From: Pseudo-nitzschia pungens
Taxonomy: Eukaryota; Bacillariophyta; Bacillariophyceae; Bacillariales; Bacillariaceae
Length of the DNA stretch: 64,000 nt
Direction of reading: 5' to 3'
Assembly (NCBI GenBank): GCA_037355855.1
Contig: CM074766.1
Coordinates: 3,348,001 to 3,412,000, forward strand
This document shows, piece after piece, positions 22,396 to 32,813 of the stretch. A model generated the notes under the pieces. It was not told the origin of the DNA. It did no database searches and saw only the letters and a list, made by a program, of their open reading frames with translations. Position 1 is the stretch's first letter, and each line of letters starts with the position of its first letter. A program made the translations under genes and the position numbers.

Positions 22396-23397
22396 ATGCT
22401 TGAGAACGGAAAGAGTGAAGCGGCTTCCAAGGAGCCAGAAGAAGACGAATCAGTCGAAGACGACAACTCTGACGACGAAGAAGAAGAAGACGAGGTCATC
22501 GACGCCGAGAAGGGCAGGGGAAAAAGAAAACGTCGGGAATCAAAAAATTACGAACCCGATGACTTCACTATGTCATCATACAACGCTGCCATGAAGGCAT
22601 CTGTTGTTGCTGAGGGTCGCGGGAAAAAATTGGGGGAGATCGCTGCGGTAAGGTCGAGCATAAATAAGTACAAACTCAACACAGAAGAGCTCTTATTCGC
22701 CTACAAATTTGTATTTTCAAATCGCGGCACAAGTAACAAAAAGTTGATGAAAGACAAGTTGCTGGACTTTAGCGGCTATCTTCCCCCTCTTCCTAAAGGG
22801 AAATACAACAAAGAGAGGCAAGATGAAGAAGATGAAGTTTTTGAGGTGAGTTAGTCTTCGAGAGACACCACGGAGATTGCCGAAAAAATCGTTCTCTCAC
22901 CAACGCCTTTTTTCACTGTTAACTCTTTTCATATTGAAATGTAGACGAAGTTTGCTACGAAAGCTTTCAAGATGAATGTTAGTCAAATCAAGACACTCTG
23001 CACCTTTTTCAACGTTGATCATCGCGCCGAGGATGGGAAACCTTTGAAAAAAGACGACTTGATCGACCGTCTATTAGACTTTTTGGGTGAGCCAGACGAA
23101 AGCATGGTAGGGAGTAAACTTTCAGCAGAGGTGAAGAAAACAGGTGATGCGAAGTCCAAGAAGAAGAGAGTAGCGAAAGACCTCAATAAAGACGCTTTTT
23201 CTTTGATCCGAGATTATAAGAAGGGAAAGCTCCCAAGCGACAACGCTATGCGACAATGGGTGAAGGCGTATGTTTGTTGTGTCGACATGGAGACCGCGAC
23301 AACCAAAGACGCTGTTCAGACCGCCTCAGCCAAGTTTGGTGTCGACATGACAGGCAAGAAGGCTCGAATTAAGGAACTTCTTGCGGAGGAAATTTGA
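22396..23397 (+). CDS. DEK-like chromatin protein, 300 aa (2 exons)
   Basis: Exon 1 is 22396-22845 and exon 2 is 22945-23397; the 99-nt intron (GTGAGT...TGTAG) is phase 0. I start at the first ATG in frame, at 22396. Residues 1-60 are strongly acidic, then basic (GRGKRKRRES). The middle (GRGKKLGEIAAVRSSINKYK...LLFAYKFVFSNRG) matches the SAP-like DEK core. Exon 2 begins TKFATKAFKMNVSQIKTLCTFFNVD...KKDDLIDRLLDFL, the second part of the core. The C-terminal ~80 residues form a helical domain. DEK proteins bind DNA and histones and alter chromatin topology; the expected location is the nucleus. Family assignment is by motif only. Confidence 0.8.
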
Positions 23398-24889
23398 TTC
23401 AAAGCACTGGTATTCATCATCTAATGATTGGACTTGAGATTGACCTTCACGAAGGCCGGGCTTGGCCTCTGATACAAGATTGCAGCAACAAATAGAGATT
23501 GAAACAAAATGTTAATATCATGATAGGTTTGAAGACTACATCAGTACAATTACTACTCTAGACTGTGGATGGCGCAGCAAACGATATCTGAATGGGTGAA
23601 CCCGACATTCGTTCTTGTTTTGCTATCAAAAACGGTGGTAATTTTATGATCAAGTGTTTCAGGTGAGAGCCATTGAAATCCAAGTAGCTGTGCTGTGATA
23701 GATTGTTTTGGATAGACCATGGAGATATCAATGATGATAGCAGGGAACCAAAAAATTGTTGGTACAGCTGCAGATTACTGCCGTCAATGCTGTTGCCCCT
23801 TCCAATGTTTATCATCAAACGATTAAACAATGACAACTTGCAAGGATATCTATTGAATTTTTCAGAAATATGTCAAGCTATTTCATGCCAAAAGTGAATA
23901 GAAAGTGCTGGCGAAAGAGACTGCAGCCATCAAACCCTCCCCAATATTCTTGCTGTACTTTCAAGCTTGGTGCACACTTACAGGTTGGATTCCTTGGAAT
24001 CTAGTTTCAAAAAATAATGCACAGCAGGAAAATCTTTTGAAATTGGTGACTCATCCTTGGATCAAAACCAAGCATCAAGGCTCATATGCTGTTGAATCTC
24101 TTCCATGAAATCGTAGCGGTACATGTTTTGCATATCCATTATGAGGAGAGCACTACGATAGTACCGGGACATCATACTACTTACTCTCCTTGTGGGTGTA
24201 CGGTACATCGTAGCATTCGAAAATAATGAGAGTTCGTATGTTGAGTTGAATGTTTAGCTTACGTAGATAAATGAAGCGCGTGTTCGCACGCATCTTACCG
24301 GTACTGTTTTCTGAGACTGTGCGATCTTACTCGTCCTTGTAGGTCTAGTCGCACCTAGAGTATCCGTCCTGCGTATTATGCACCAGTAAGGTATTTGTAG
24401 TTCAAAACCGATGTACGTATGGAAATACGCTGTTGTGTACTAGCACTCGCAATGTAATTACTTCGTAGTGATTACTGTGTTTCTGTGTTCGAAGCTTACG
24501 TCAGACATCACAGGGTCCACTGTGGCGCAATGTCTGAAGACAAGACAAGAAAAACGCAGAATTGACTTCGAAACCGTCTTCTATTTCGGATACGCCGAGT
24601 TTGCGGAGAGAAACACCGCAGCAGCCCATCTGGGAAACATTCGAGGCGACAGAACGTGAAATCAGCATCGGCATTATTGTGGTATTCCTCGTTCGGCGCT
24701 ATTGACGAGACCGAATCTATTTGTCCACAAAAGAGAAGTGATATGGGCGTATTCATGGGCGACTCTGGTATCAGGACCCCGCATCAGTAAAACAATCTAC
24801 CATTCTTACTTCTAATAGAAAAGCGATGCACCATAAAGTCGATAACTTTTCCGTTTCGACTTGTCTTTGCATATTTTCCGAAACTAATT
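23398..24889. other. Intergenic between DEK-like and PPR genes
   Basis: 1.5 kb. No coding exon is supported, although 24480-24780 contains a weak open stretch that could be 5' UTR. Words such as CTTACCGGTACTG (24295) and CAGTAAGGTATTTG (24387) recur. No mobile-element ends were recognised. Confidence 0.55.
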
Positions 24890-27800
24890 ATGACCAAGGA
24901 AGGTAATCGTTCATATCCTGCTACTGCTGATACGTCGACCTTCGGAATGAGGAAAACAACGTTCTGTTTGTTAGTGGCCTGCCTTTTTGGCAATTCGTCA
25001 TCGTTGTCCTCCCAGCCGCATAACCGAATGCCATTAAAACATTTCGATGAAAATTTAATACAAGGTATAACTAAGGAAGCTATTTCGAAGAATCCAACGA
25101 GAAGCAAGATAACTCGGCTCTCCTCTTCGAGAATAAACGGATTCAACGCCACGGACGCTGGATCGATCCTAGACTTTCGACGAGAACAGGAGGCAGTGGC
25201 TTTGAGAGAATCAAAATATTCGAAAGCCCTTCCCGTTTCTCTTCCTTTGCCCAGTTCAACACTAATCGACTCTTTTAAAGAAGTTCGAAACGATGTTATC
25301 GACCAGCTCCGCCAAAACGACAACCTAGATGATGCAAAAATGATAATATCTGGAATGATCGAATACTTGAAAGATCATTGTATCGAACAGAAAAGAATAT
25401 GCGTGGATGAAATTTCTGCAGTGGGAACAAATACAACAACGTCTTTTGGGCAAAATGGTGGCTCGTTCAGTAGGAAGCAGTGTGAGGAGCAAATACTCTC
25501 ACTCGAAGAACGAAGGCAAATTTCGGAAATGATTGACGAGGCGTTTCAAGCCTTTTTCGCTCGAGCGTTTGCACCCATACCACTCAACTATGGCAACATC
25601 AATCGAAGCAAATCTCAAAAGCGAAATGCATGGCATCGAGTTGCACTCGGAGTTGAATTATTAAAGTTGCAGTTGGGATCTTCTGATGTTCTTGTGGCTC
25701 CATACCATCATCTTCCGAAAAGAGTCGTTGTACAAGCACTTGCTGCTGTAACCAGATTACAGGAGCGGCGCGAACGAGGTTATCAACAGAATCATATGTG
25801 CATGACCGAGGAATCAGAAACTATTCATCCCGATACGGCATTTCGATTGCTGCAACGTCTCGCTACGGGAGTTGGTGTTCGGAACTCACACCGTTCCAAG
25901 TACTTTGCAAATAAGAAAAGGAAAAAGAGCATCGGTGAGAACGACAGTAATGGCAGTGGCTCAACAAAGCCTGCCCCACTATTTGAAGTCGACTTCAACC
26001 GTGTACTAAATATCTACTCCAGTACAGGAAAAATGGAAATGGCACATCGTGTCATTGCGCTGCAAGAACGAACTCCACATGCTCCTGCGTTATCACCTGT
26101 AACTTACTCTATTCTCGTCAAAGGCTACGGTAAACTTCGTGATGCCGAAAACATAGACGCGCTCCTTCGACATGCGGCCTCGACAGAGGAGGGTCAAAAT
26201 TTCATGAAACCAGACACCATATTTTTCAACTCACTGATGGACGCCTACATCAATTGTCGTCAACTTCACAAAGCACAAACCATTCTGATGGCGATGATAT
26301 TAAACGATAACTATATCTATGGCGCAATCGATCGAAGCTTTTCTGAGAACGATTTGAATAGAAGGAGAAACGATTTTTTTACGTTTCCCTGTAGTCTGTG
26401 TCCATCTCCTAATCTGAGATCCTACAATACTCTACTCAAAGGATACGCCAAAGAAGGGCTATTGCCAGATGCATTAAAGCTTGCTGAAGAGATGAGATCC
26501 ATTGGGTCCCGTACAAACAACAACGGACAATGGTGGGACCACGTGACAACGAACACTTTGGTTCAAACTGCTGTTGTTGCGAAGGAGTTTGGAATTGCTC
26601 AAGATATTTTGGATCAGTATGCCTTGTCGCGAAGGAAAACGCACGAGGATCGCAATCTCGATCATCCAAACGCAGATGCGTATACAACTCTTATGGATGG
26701 TTACGCAAAGGATGGAAAACTGAAGCAAGCAATCAGCTTATTAAAAACAATGAAAGACCGCAAGGTGGAACCTAATGAGTATCACTACTCATGTTTGATT
26801 GGGAGCCTTACGCGCGAGGGGAAAGTGGACCAAGCCGAGAAGATGCTGGACTATGTGAAGACCAAGGCAACAATGTCTCGGCGACATTTAAGAGTGATAC
26901 ATAACGCCTACATATCTGGTTTGGTAGAGCATCATGGACGCGCTTCGTTAAATGATGTTGATGATGAGTATGACAAGAATGTGAATAAAGCTCTATTAAC
27001 TCTGAGATCCATGATCGACGACAGAATAATGCCCGACGCAAATACCGTTGCAATTATTCTTGACGGTTTCGGTCACTGTCTTAAACCACGAATGAAAGAA
27101 GCTGTGACTCTTGTAGAAAAACTTGAAACACAGGGGATCATCCCGAAGAACCATATCAGAGTGACTACCGCCTTGGTTCGAGTTTGTGGCTCCTGTGAAA
27201 GTTTGGAGGGAGCCATCGCATGCTTTCGACGAATCAAACGTCCGGATGTTGCCGCCATTAACGCTCTGATTGACGCCGCAGTCCGAAGTGGAAACGACAA
27301 AGTAGCGGTACAGACTTTCAATCGTTACTTCAATGGAGATGTCCCCCGTGCTATTCCGAACGTAATATCCTTTTCCACGATGATTGGTGCGCACATGAAG
27401 AAGGGGACATTTGATGGATCTCGTGCAGCACGAAAATTGTACCAAGAAATGAGATTCCAACGACGCATTCTCCCTGATAGGGGTCTTGTGGATATGTAAG
27501 TCTTTGTGTACGTGGAATGCAGCGATTGACAAGCGATCTTTGATTACTGACTTCAATCTTTTGTTGACCTGTAACATGTTGCAGAATCGTGAAGGGCATG
27601 GTAGAGACAAGCAGAACTTGTGGGGTGCAAGCCTCTGATGCCCGCTTTGCGGCAGGTGTCTTGAGAGACGCTGAAATGCTTGACTGGGAAGAGGGTCAGT
27701 TGGAAAGGAGAAAAAGAGCTATAGAGTCTGCTATGAATAATCATGTTGCAAATGCGTGGGAAGAAGAGGCAGAGCTATATGGATTGTGGAAGAAGGATGG

Positions 27801-27975
27801 AGCCAGCAGGAGATTGAGTGAGAACAATATGTTTGAGCGACATGGATGGAACAAAGTTGACTCTGGATTTCGTCTGTGGGGTCCAGGGAAGAAAGAAACA
27901 GAGCGCACTACTGATGACTTCTTGGAGTCCAAGGGGTGGAATGATATGGACTCAGGGTTCCGTCTTTTTTTCTAG
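24890..27975 (+). CDS. Pentatricopeptide-repeat (PPR) protein, 998 aa (2 exons)
   Basis: Exon 1 is 24890-27495 and exon 2 is 27585-27975. The 89-nt intron (GTAAGT...TTGCAG) splits an Ile codon. An internal ATG at 24947 begins MRKTTFCLLVACLFG, which looks like a signal sequence, so translation may start there. PPR units are visible from about residue 400 on: FFNSLMDAYINCRQLHKAQ, YNTLLKGYAKEGLLPDALK, AYTTLMDGYAKDGKLKQAI and FSTMIGAHMKKG. Exon 2 ends with a duplicated short motif, GWNKVDSGFRLWG and GWNDMDSGFRLFF. PPR proteins bind organelle RNA and act in its processing or translation; the target organelle is not certain here. Confidence 0.88.
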
Positions 27976-28774
27976 ATGACTTCCCCTGCATACATATTTC
28001 TAAAAGCAAAACAAAAATAAAAAAGCTAAAACATTAATATTGCTCTTTTTTCTGCAAGTTGATGAAAGAACAAAGCTGCATATTTGGGCTTTGCACTCAG
28101 TGTATGTTTTTTCTCCACTTGAACTTAGCGGGGCTACACAATATGAGTATCAAGGTACAGGGGTTGGCTGGATTGCAGGTAGAAGGGTAAAATTGGTTAA
28201 TACAAACGAACTCTGTGCTTCATTCAATGAATAGGTTGGGGAAGCTGTAGTGAGCCCCCTTTTACTCTTCATCGAATGGTAATGTTCCAAAATTTACAAC
28301 TCTCGGAGACCCACACCCTCAGCTACTATGACACATTTTCTTTCGCTGTCTAGTTCACAAGGGGAAGAAGTTCAATCACCTTATTCTTCAAAGTAAGTTC
28401 ATAGGAGTTTACTTCCGATTCAATTTGTAGGAGGGAGCCATCTAGGGATGGTGTAGATACGTGTTAGCTGTCACCCTTTGTATCTTGGCATCGTTTCTTG
28501 GGCTGAGATTTTTTTGAAAAAGATTGAAAGTACGAGTAGGTTTACGAACTCCTCGTAAGTAAGGTTACCGTACGGTAAAAACCTTACCGGTTATACCGAA
28601 TTGTGGTCGTCAATTCAAGTCGGGTCTCATTTTTCATGGGATTCGAATATTCTCTAGATGTATTACAAGTAAGGTTTACCGTAAATTACCTTAAGGTTTA
28701 CAGTATTATTTTGACCGCACGATTACCAGTGCTTGTAACCTTACTCGCAACTTCGAAGTAGGAGTTCCTGCACT
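27976..28774. other. Intergenic left of element B
   Basis: No gene is seen. An AATAAA-like signal follows the PPR stop. Dense copies of the recurring intergenic word occur here: GTAAGTAAGGTTACCGTACG near 28553, ACAAGTAAGGTTTACCGTAA near 28666 and GTAACCTTACTCGC near 28735. Confidence 0.6.
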
Positions 28775-28903
28775 GGGCCCTCCGGAACTGAAAAAAAAAT
28801 CGCGCGTACCGCACTTTGTGTCGAGTCCCGTTAAAAAATATCAATTTTTACAACCGTGCCGTTCCCTAATGTAAAAGGGGGAAAATAATTTTTTAAGGGG
28901 TAA

Positions 28904-29168
28904 AAAACGTGGGTTTTTTTTCACTATCAATAACCCACGGGTTGCAACGTGGGTTTTTTTTCACCGTGAAAAACCCACTTGAACCCACGTGACTCCACGA
29001 ACCCACGAATGGAATAATTGTGGGTTCATATGAACCCACGTTAACCCACGTTAACCCACAAAAATAACCCACGATAACCCACGATAACCCACGAAAACCC
29101 ACGAAAACCCACGAAATAACCCATGATAACCCACGACTTTTTTCCGTGAACCCACGAACCCACGATTG
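28904..29168. repeat. Left subterminal AACCCACG array
   Basis: About 18 copies of AACCCAC or its complement GTGGGTT, mostly 8-10 bp apart in the same orientation (AACCCACGATAACCCACGAT). The outer part also has GTGGGTTTTTTTTCAC twice. Regular spacing near one helical turn suggests a multi-site binding platform. It also lies where the promoter of the 29546 gene should be. Confidence 0.95.
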
Positions 29169-29215
29169 TGGGTCAACTTTCGGTGAATGTTACACCGACA
29201 AGACGTGAGCGCTCA

Positions 29216-29535
29216 TTAGCTCAACTTTCCGTGAAGCTAGTGAGCGCTCAGCTCATTTCCGTGAACGCTCTATATCGACATCAACTTTCCGTGAAGCTAG
29301 TGAGCGCTCAGCTCATTTCCGTGAACGCTCTATATCGACATCAACTTTCCGTGAAGCTAGTGAGCGCTCAGCTCATTTCCGTGAACGCTCTATATCGACA
29401 TCAACTTTCCGTGAAGCTAGTGAGTGCTCAGCTCATTTCCGTGAACGCTCTATATCGACATCAACTTTCCGTGAAGCTAGTGAGCGCTCAGCTCATTTCC
29501 GTGAACGCTCTATACATCGACATCAACTTTCCGTG
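29216..29535 (+). repeat. Five 60-bp tandem repeats
   Basis: The 60-bp unit includes CAACTTTCCGTGAAGCTAGT, GAGCGCTCAGCTC and TTCCGTGAACGCTC. Five copies are nearly identical (one G-to-A change in the fourth; two extra bases in the last). Each has the palindrome GAGCGCTC and two TTCCGTGAA words. It ends about 10 bp before the ATG of the next gene, so it is likely leader or promoter. The frame is open only because 60 is divisible by 3. Confidence 0.95.
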
Positions 29536-29545
29536 AACCGTGAAA

Positions 29546-30337
29546 ATGCCGACAACACAGAAATTAAGAGCAGGATCGGGAGCTCAAGCAACAATTCTTA
29601 CGAAATACATCAAACCTCCTCAATTACTTCCGAATCCACAGCATCGGAGCAACATAGTGCTCCTAGGCCGCAAAGGAAATGAGTATGAGTTTTGTTATCT
29701 TCATGACAACGAATCAGGAAACGAAGATTTTGTTTCCATGACTGGACCTTGCCGTTTTGTGAAGGTTGTCAAAGAAGGAGATCCGATGCTTTTTTTTAGT
29801 AAGGTCTACCAAGAGCCTAGTATTCCATGGGCAAATTCGAAAGCAAAGAAACTATTGTACAAAGATATAATGAACGGAGTAGTTCCTCTTGAACCCAAAG
29901 ACCATAACCGGAGGATTACAATGCCGCTAAAAGAAATATATTTGATGCATCCAGAATATGCGGAATATCACTTCAGTAAGTTCTCAAGTAGATTGAGTAG
30001 CCTTCGCAAAACAATCAAATCAAGCAATCAAAGAGCAGAGACCGACCAAAAAGCTTTTGAATTGTTTATTGCAAACAACCCCATTTCATATTACAGTCAC
30101 AAAGGCTATATTCAATGGCAGGGGTCGGAACAGCAGAAATTGTTGTTGAAAGACATTGAAGATGGAATTGTGGAGGAATTCGGAAGTCGAAAGAAAGATC
30201 TATGGGAATCAAGAGACGAATATTTAGCTTTCCCCCTGCATGTATTCCGTGACAAGGTTAAACAAGAGATTCGTACATCGAAATACTTCTACACATTAAA
30301 AACAAGGGGCAAGCAGGCAACTTACAAATATGCATAA
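29546..30337 (+). CDS. Element B gene 1: protein with a duplicated ~60-aa module, 263 aa
   Basis: I take the ATG at 29546. After about 90 residues come two similar modules. The first has PWANSKAKKLLYKDIMNG.V...YLMHPEYAEYHFSKFSSRL. The second has IQWQGSEQQKLLLKDIEDG.V...YLAFPLHVFRDKVKQEI. The pattern W..S.A..LL.KDI..G, then Y...P...F, looks like a small helical DNA- or protein-binding domain. I do not recognise a named family. Harbinger transposons often carry a second, DNA-binding protein gene, and this one is a candidate (inference). It is convergent with gene 2, with 74 bp between the stops. Confidence 0.75.
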   Translation: MPTTQKLRAGSGAQATILTKYIKPPQLLPNPQHRSNIVLLGRKGNEYEFCYLHDNESGNEDFVSMTGPCRFVKVVKEGDPMLFFSKVYQEPSIPWANSKAKKLLYKDIMNGVVPLEPKDHNRRITMPLKEIYLMHPEYAEYHFSKFSSRLSSLRKTIKSSNQRAETDQKAFELFIANNPISYYSHKGYIQWQGSEQQKLLLKDIEDGIVEEFGSRKKDLWESRDEYLAFPLHVFRDKVKQEIRTSKYFYTLKTRGKQATYKYA

Positions 30338-30411
30338 ATTAAATAGTGCACTACAAAATATAACTACAGCGACACAAAATTCCTACCGTACACCGAATTG
30401 GTTGTTTCGAA

Positions 30412-31819
30412 TCACAATTCTTCTTCGATTCGTTTTCTCTTCATTTGTTTGTTTGTACCTTGGGATTTAAATGATTTTTCCCCATACACAAATTTGAAAA
30501 AACGTTCTACTTTGTCTGTGAATGCCCAATTATTACCAGATGAGGTTTCCGATCGCTTCATATCTTTTCCAATCTTCTGCAACATTGAACCGAAAGTCTT
30601 TTTGTCGAAGTCTTCAGGGATAAGAAAAAATAGCTCAGGTTGATGCTCTCCACTAGTGTTTTGTCGGAAAAAGTGCTTCATATCTTTGGATGCCTTTCCC
30701 TTGATTTGACTTGGTTGCGCAATCATTTCATCAAATACAACCATCATTGTTTGAAGTTTGGGCTTTCCATTGCGCTTTTCTGCTTCCCATGTCGTGCTAT
30801 ACTGGAATTGTTTGATCATCTCTGAACACACGGTAAATTTTCTGGACGACGCATCATCTTTCACTTGTGCACAGGAAGATGGCCTTGAAAAAGTAGACCT
30901 CCTATATCCTTTTTTTTTCTTTGTTGAAAGTTGTTTCCTCTGTTTGCTGGTAGGATGAGGAAGTGAATAATGATCAAAAAGCATTTCTTCGAATGTCTTC
31001 CTCTTGCGATTTGGGAACTCAGAATACAAGCTCTTCACTGTGGTAGCCAAATCAGCGTAACTCAATGATAGAATAACTTGAAGTTTCTCCTCAACAGTTT
31101 TCCCTTTCAAATCCATACCATCGATCTCCTCATCCGCAGTATCAAGGTTATCGCTGCCTGTATCGTCACCGTGACCATCGCTTTTTCCCTCTGTATCCGA
31201 ATGTTCACCGTCATTGCTTTCGCTGCGATGAGTATCATCGATCTCCTCATCCGCAGTATCAAGGTTATCGCTGCCTGTATCGTCACCGTGACCATCGCTT
31301 TTTCCCTCTGTATCCGAATGTTCACCGTCATTGCTTTTGCTGCGATGAGTTTCAGCACTGTTGCCGTTGCCGTTGCTCTCATCGAACTCAGGTTTGTCGC
31401 TGCGATTAGGAGTTTCACCATTGTCAATCTCAGAAGTTTCACCATACCCAAATTCGTCTTCGTCAGCATTGTTGCCGTTGCCGTTGCTCTCATCGAACTC
31501 AGGATCCAACCCAGGAGTTTCACATTCACCATTGACAATCTTGAACTCAGGAGTTCCGCCCCTGTCATTGTCAACATGTTCTGCTTCTGGAAAACGCTTT
31601 TGTTTCTTCTTTGGGGGCTCACAACTTTCCTTGTTCCTTCGTGCAGCCTTGATTGCTTCCACTTGCGCTAATACAGCCAAACAAAAGAATGTCAGAAGCC
31701 TTGTCTCCATCGTAGTAGTACTGGACTTCACAGCAGGTCGACTCACCATCCAAGCATTTGCCTTCTATCGAAACAGGCCAAGCCAAGTTGAGATATTGCT
31801 CCCAAATGCAGAATTTCAT
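30412..31819 (-). CDS. Element B gene 2: acidic nuclear-type protein, 442 aa (2 exons)
   Basis: Exon 1 is 31819-31747 and exon 2 is 31667-30412; the 79-nt intron has a GTGAGT donor and a polypyrimidine tract before TTAG, and it rejoins the frame. Residues 35-45 hold a likely nuclear localisation signal (PPKKKQKR). Residues 55-205 are Asp/Glu/Gly/Ser-rich, with a perfect-looking duplication of about 36 residues (THRSESNDGEHSDTEGKSDG) and a second Pro-Glu-Phe-Asp-Glu-Ser repeat. From 205 on the protein is basic and helical, ending in KRKRIEEEL. There are no known domains. An unspliced start at METRLLTFFCLAVL would mimic a signal peptide, but the splice signals argue against it. Confidence 0.7.
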
Positions 31820-32813
31820 CCTGGATAATTAGTTTATGACCTACCAAAGCAGCAGCTTCTGCTGCAGCAGCAGCAGCATATTCACATCATGGCTCAGTTT
31901 TTGTCACGATTTTCATGGTATATGTTTCGGATTTCGTGAAGGTTTTGATGAAAACACAAAAAATGTTGGCGTGGGAATGGAACATAATGATCGTGAAGGT
32001 TTTGATGAAAACACAAAAAATGTTGGCGTGGGAATGGAACATAATTAATAGACCGTTGGATCGCCTGGAGCGGAAGAAAATTTGCGCTGATTCGTTCTAC
32101 ACAGTGGTAGTGGTAAGGTTACCTAGGTAGTACTTTATGTTTCCCGCCAACAAAGACCAAGAAAAGCCAACACGAGGAATAAGCCAAAGTGCGAGGCAGT
32201 AAAAAAAAACAACATAGGCCCGTGTGCCCTTGGGAGGAATGAAAATTGATAGGTTGAACCGCGCACATACTCCGGACGTTGGATCGCTGGCTAACGCTGA
32301 GGCGCTTCAGAACTACCACCACCCACATATGAACCCACGTTAACCCACAAAAATAACCCACGATAACCCACAATAACCCACGATAACCACGATAACCCAC
32401 GAAAAAAGTGCTCCTTCTTTAAGCGTGAGGGTGCATCTATCTTGCTTCTTTGCACGTGAAGGATCCACAAACCCACGACTCTACTGATTCCGCAAGTAAA
32501 ATGAATCGTAAACTTGCTTCTTTCAAAGAAGCAAGGTTCACGGAGAAGGGTGCATCTTGCTTCTTTGCGCGTGAAGGATCCACAAACCCACGAACCCGCC
32601 ACTTGGTCGTGTACTGATTCCGCAATCGTAAACTGTCTTGCTTCTTTCAAAAGAAGCAAGGTTCACGGAGAATGGCTGAACATTGATTGTCATTGGTTTT
32701 CTGCAAAATGAACGGGCACCGAATCGGTGCCCGTCAAATTTTGTCGCAATTGGCAGGGTTTGGACGCTCGAGAGTGAACTTCTCAAATTTTAGATCGTCG
32801 CATTTCTCTCACA
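31820..32813. promoter_or_regulatory. Central divergent promoter of element B
   Basis: It separates gene 2 (leftward) from gene 3 (rightward), so both must be transcribed from here. It contains a 54-bp direct repeat twice (31936-32044), a block of about six AACCCAC units (32326-32404) like the terminal arrays, and two copies of a segment of about 130 bp containing GCGTGAAGGATCCACAAACCCACG and AAGAAGCAAGGTTCACGGAG (32445-32560 and 32560-32675). A palindrome lies at 32712-32734. No coding frame is supported. Confidence 0.6.
32712..32734. promoter_or_regulatory. Perfect 11-bp-arm palindrome
   Basis: ACGGGCACCGA, one central A, then TCGGTGCCCGT. It stands 80 bp before the ATG of gene 3. A symmetric GC-rich site in this place fits an operator-like binding site or a short hairpin in the leader; no known factor is matched. 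Confidence 0.85.

Noticed and set aside
24784..25323. Minus-strand frame of 179 codons
   Set aside because: It lies antisense to the start of the PPR gene and shows no domain.
28904..29535. CRISPR-like appearance of regular repeats
   Set aside because: No unique spacers of constant length, no cas genes, and a eukaryotic context.
29168..29536. 122-codon frame with a 20-residue repeat
   Set aside because: It is the 60-bp tandem repeat before gene 1; it stays open because 60 is divisible by 3, and it begins in the AACCCACG array without an ATG.
31078..31671. Plus-strand frames opposite element B gene 2
   Set aside because: Antisense of the acidic repeat; hydrophobic only because of complementarity to Asp/Glu codons.
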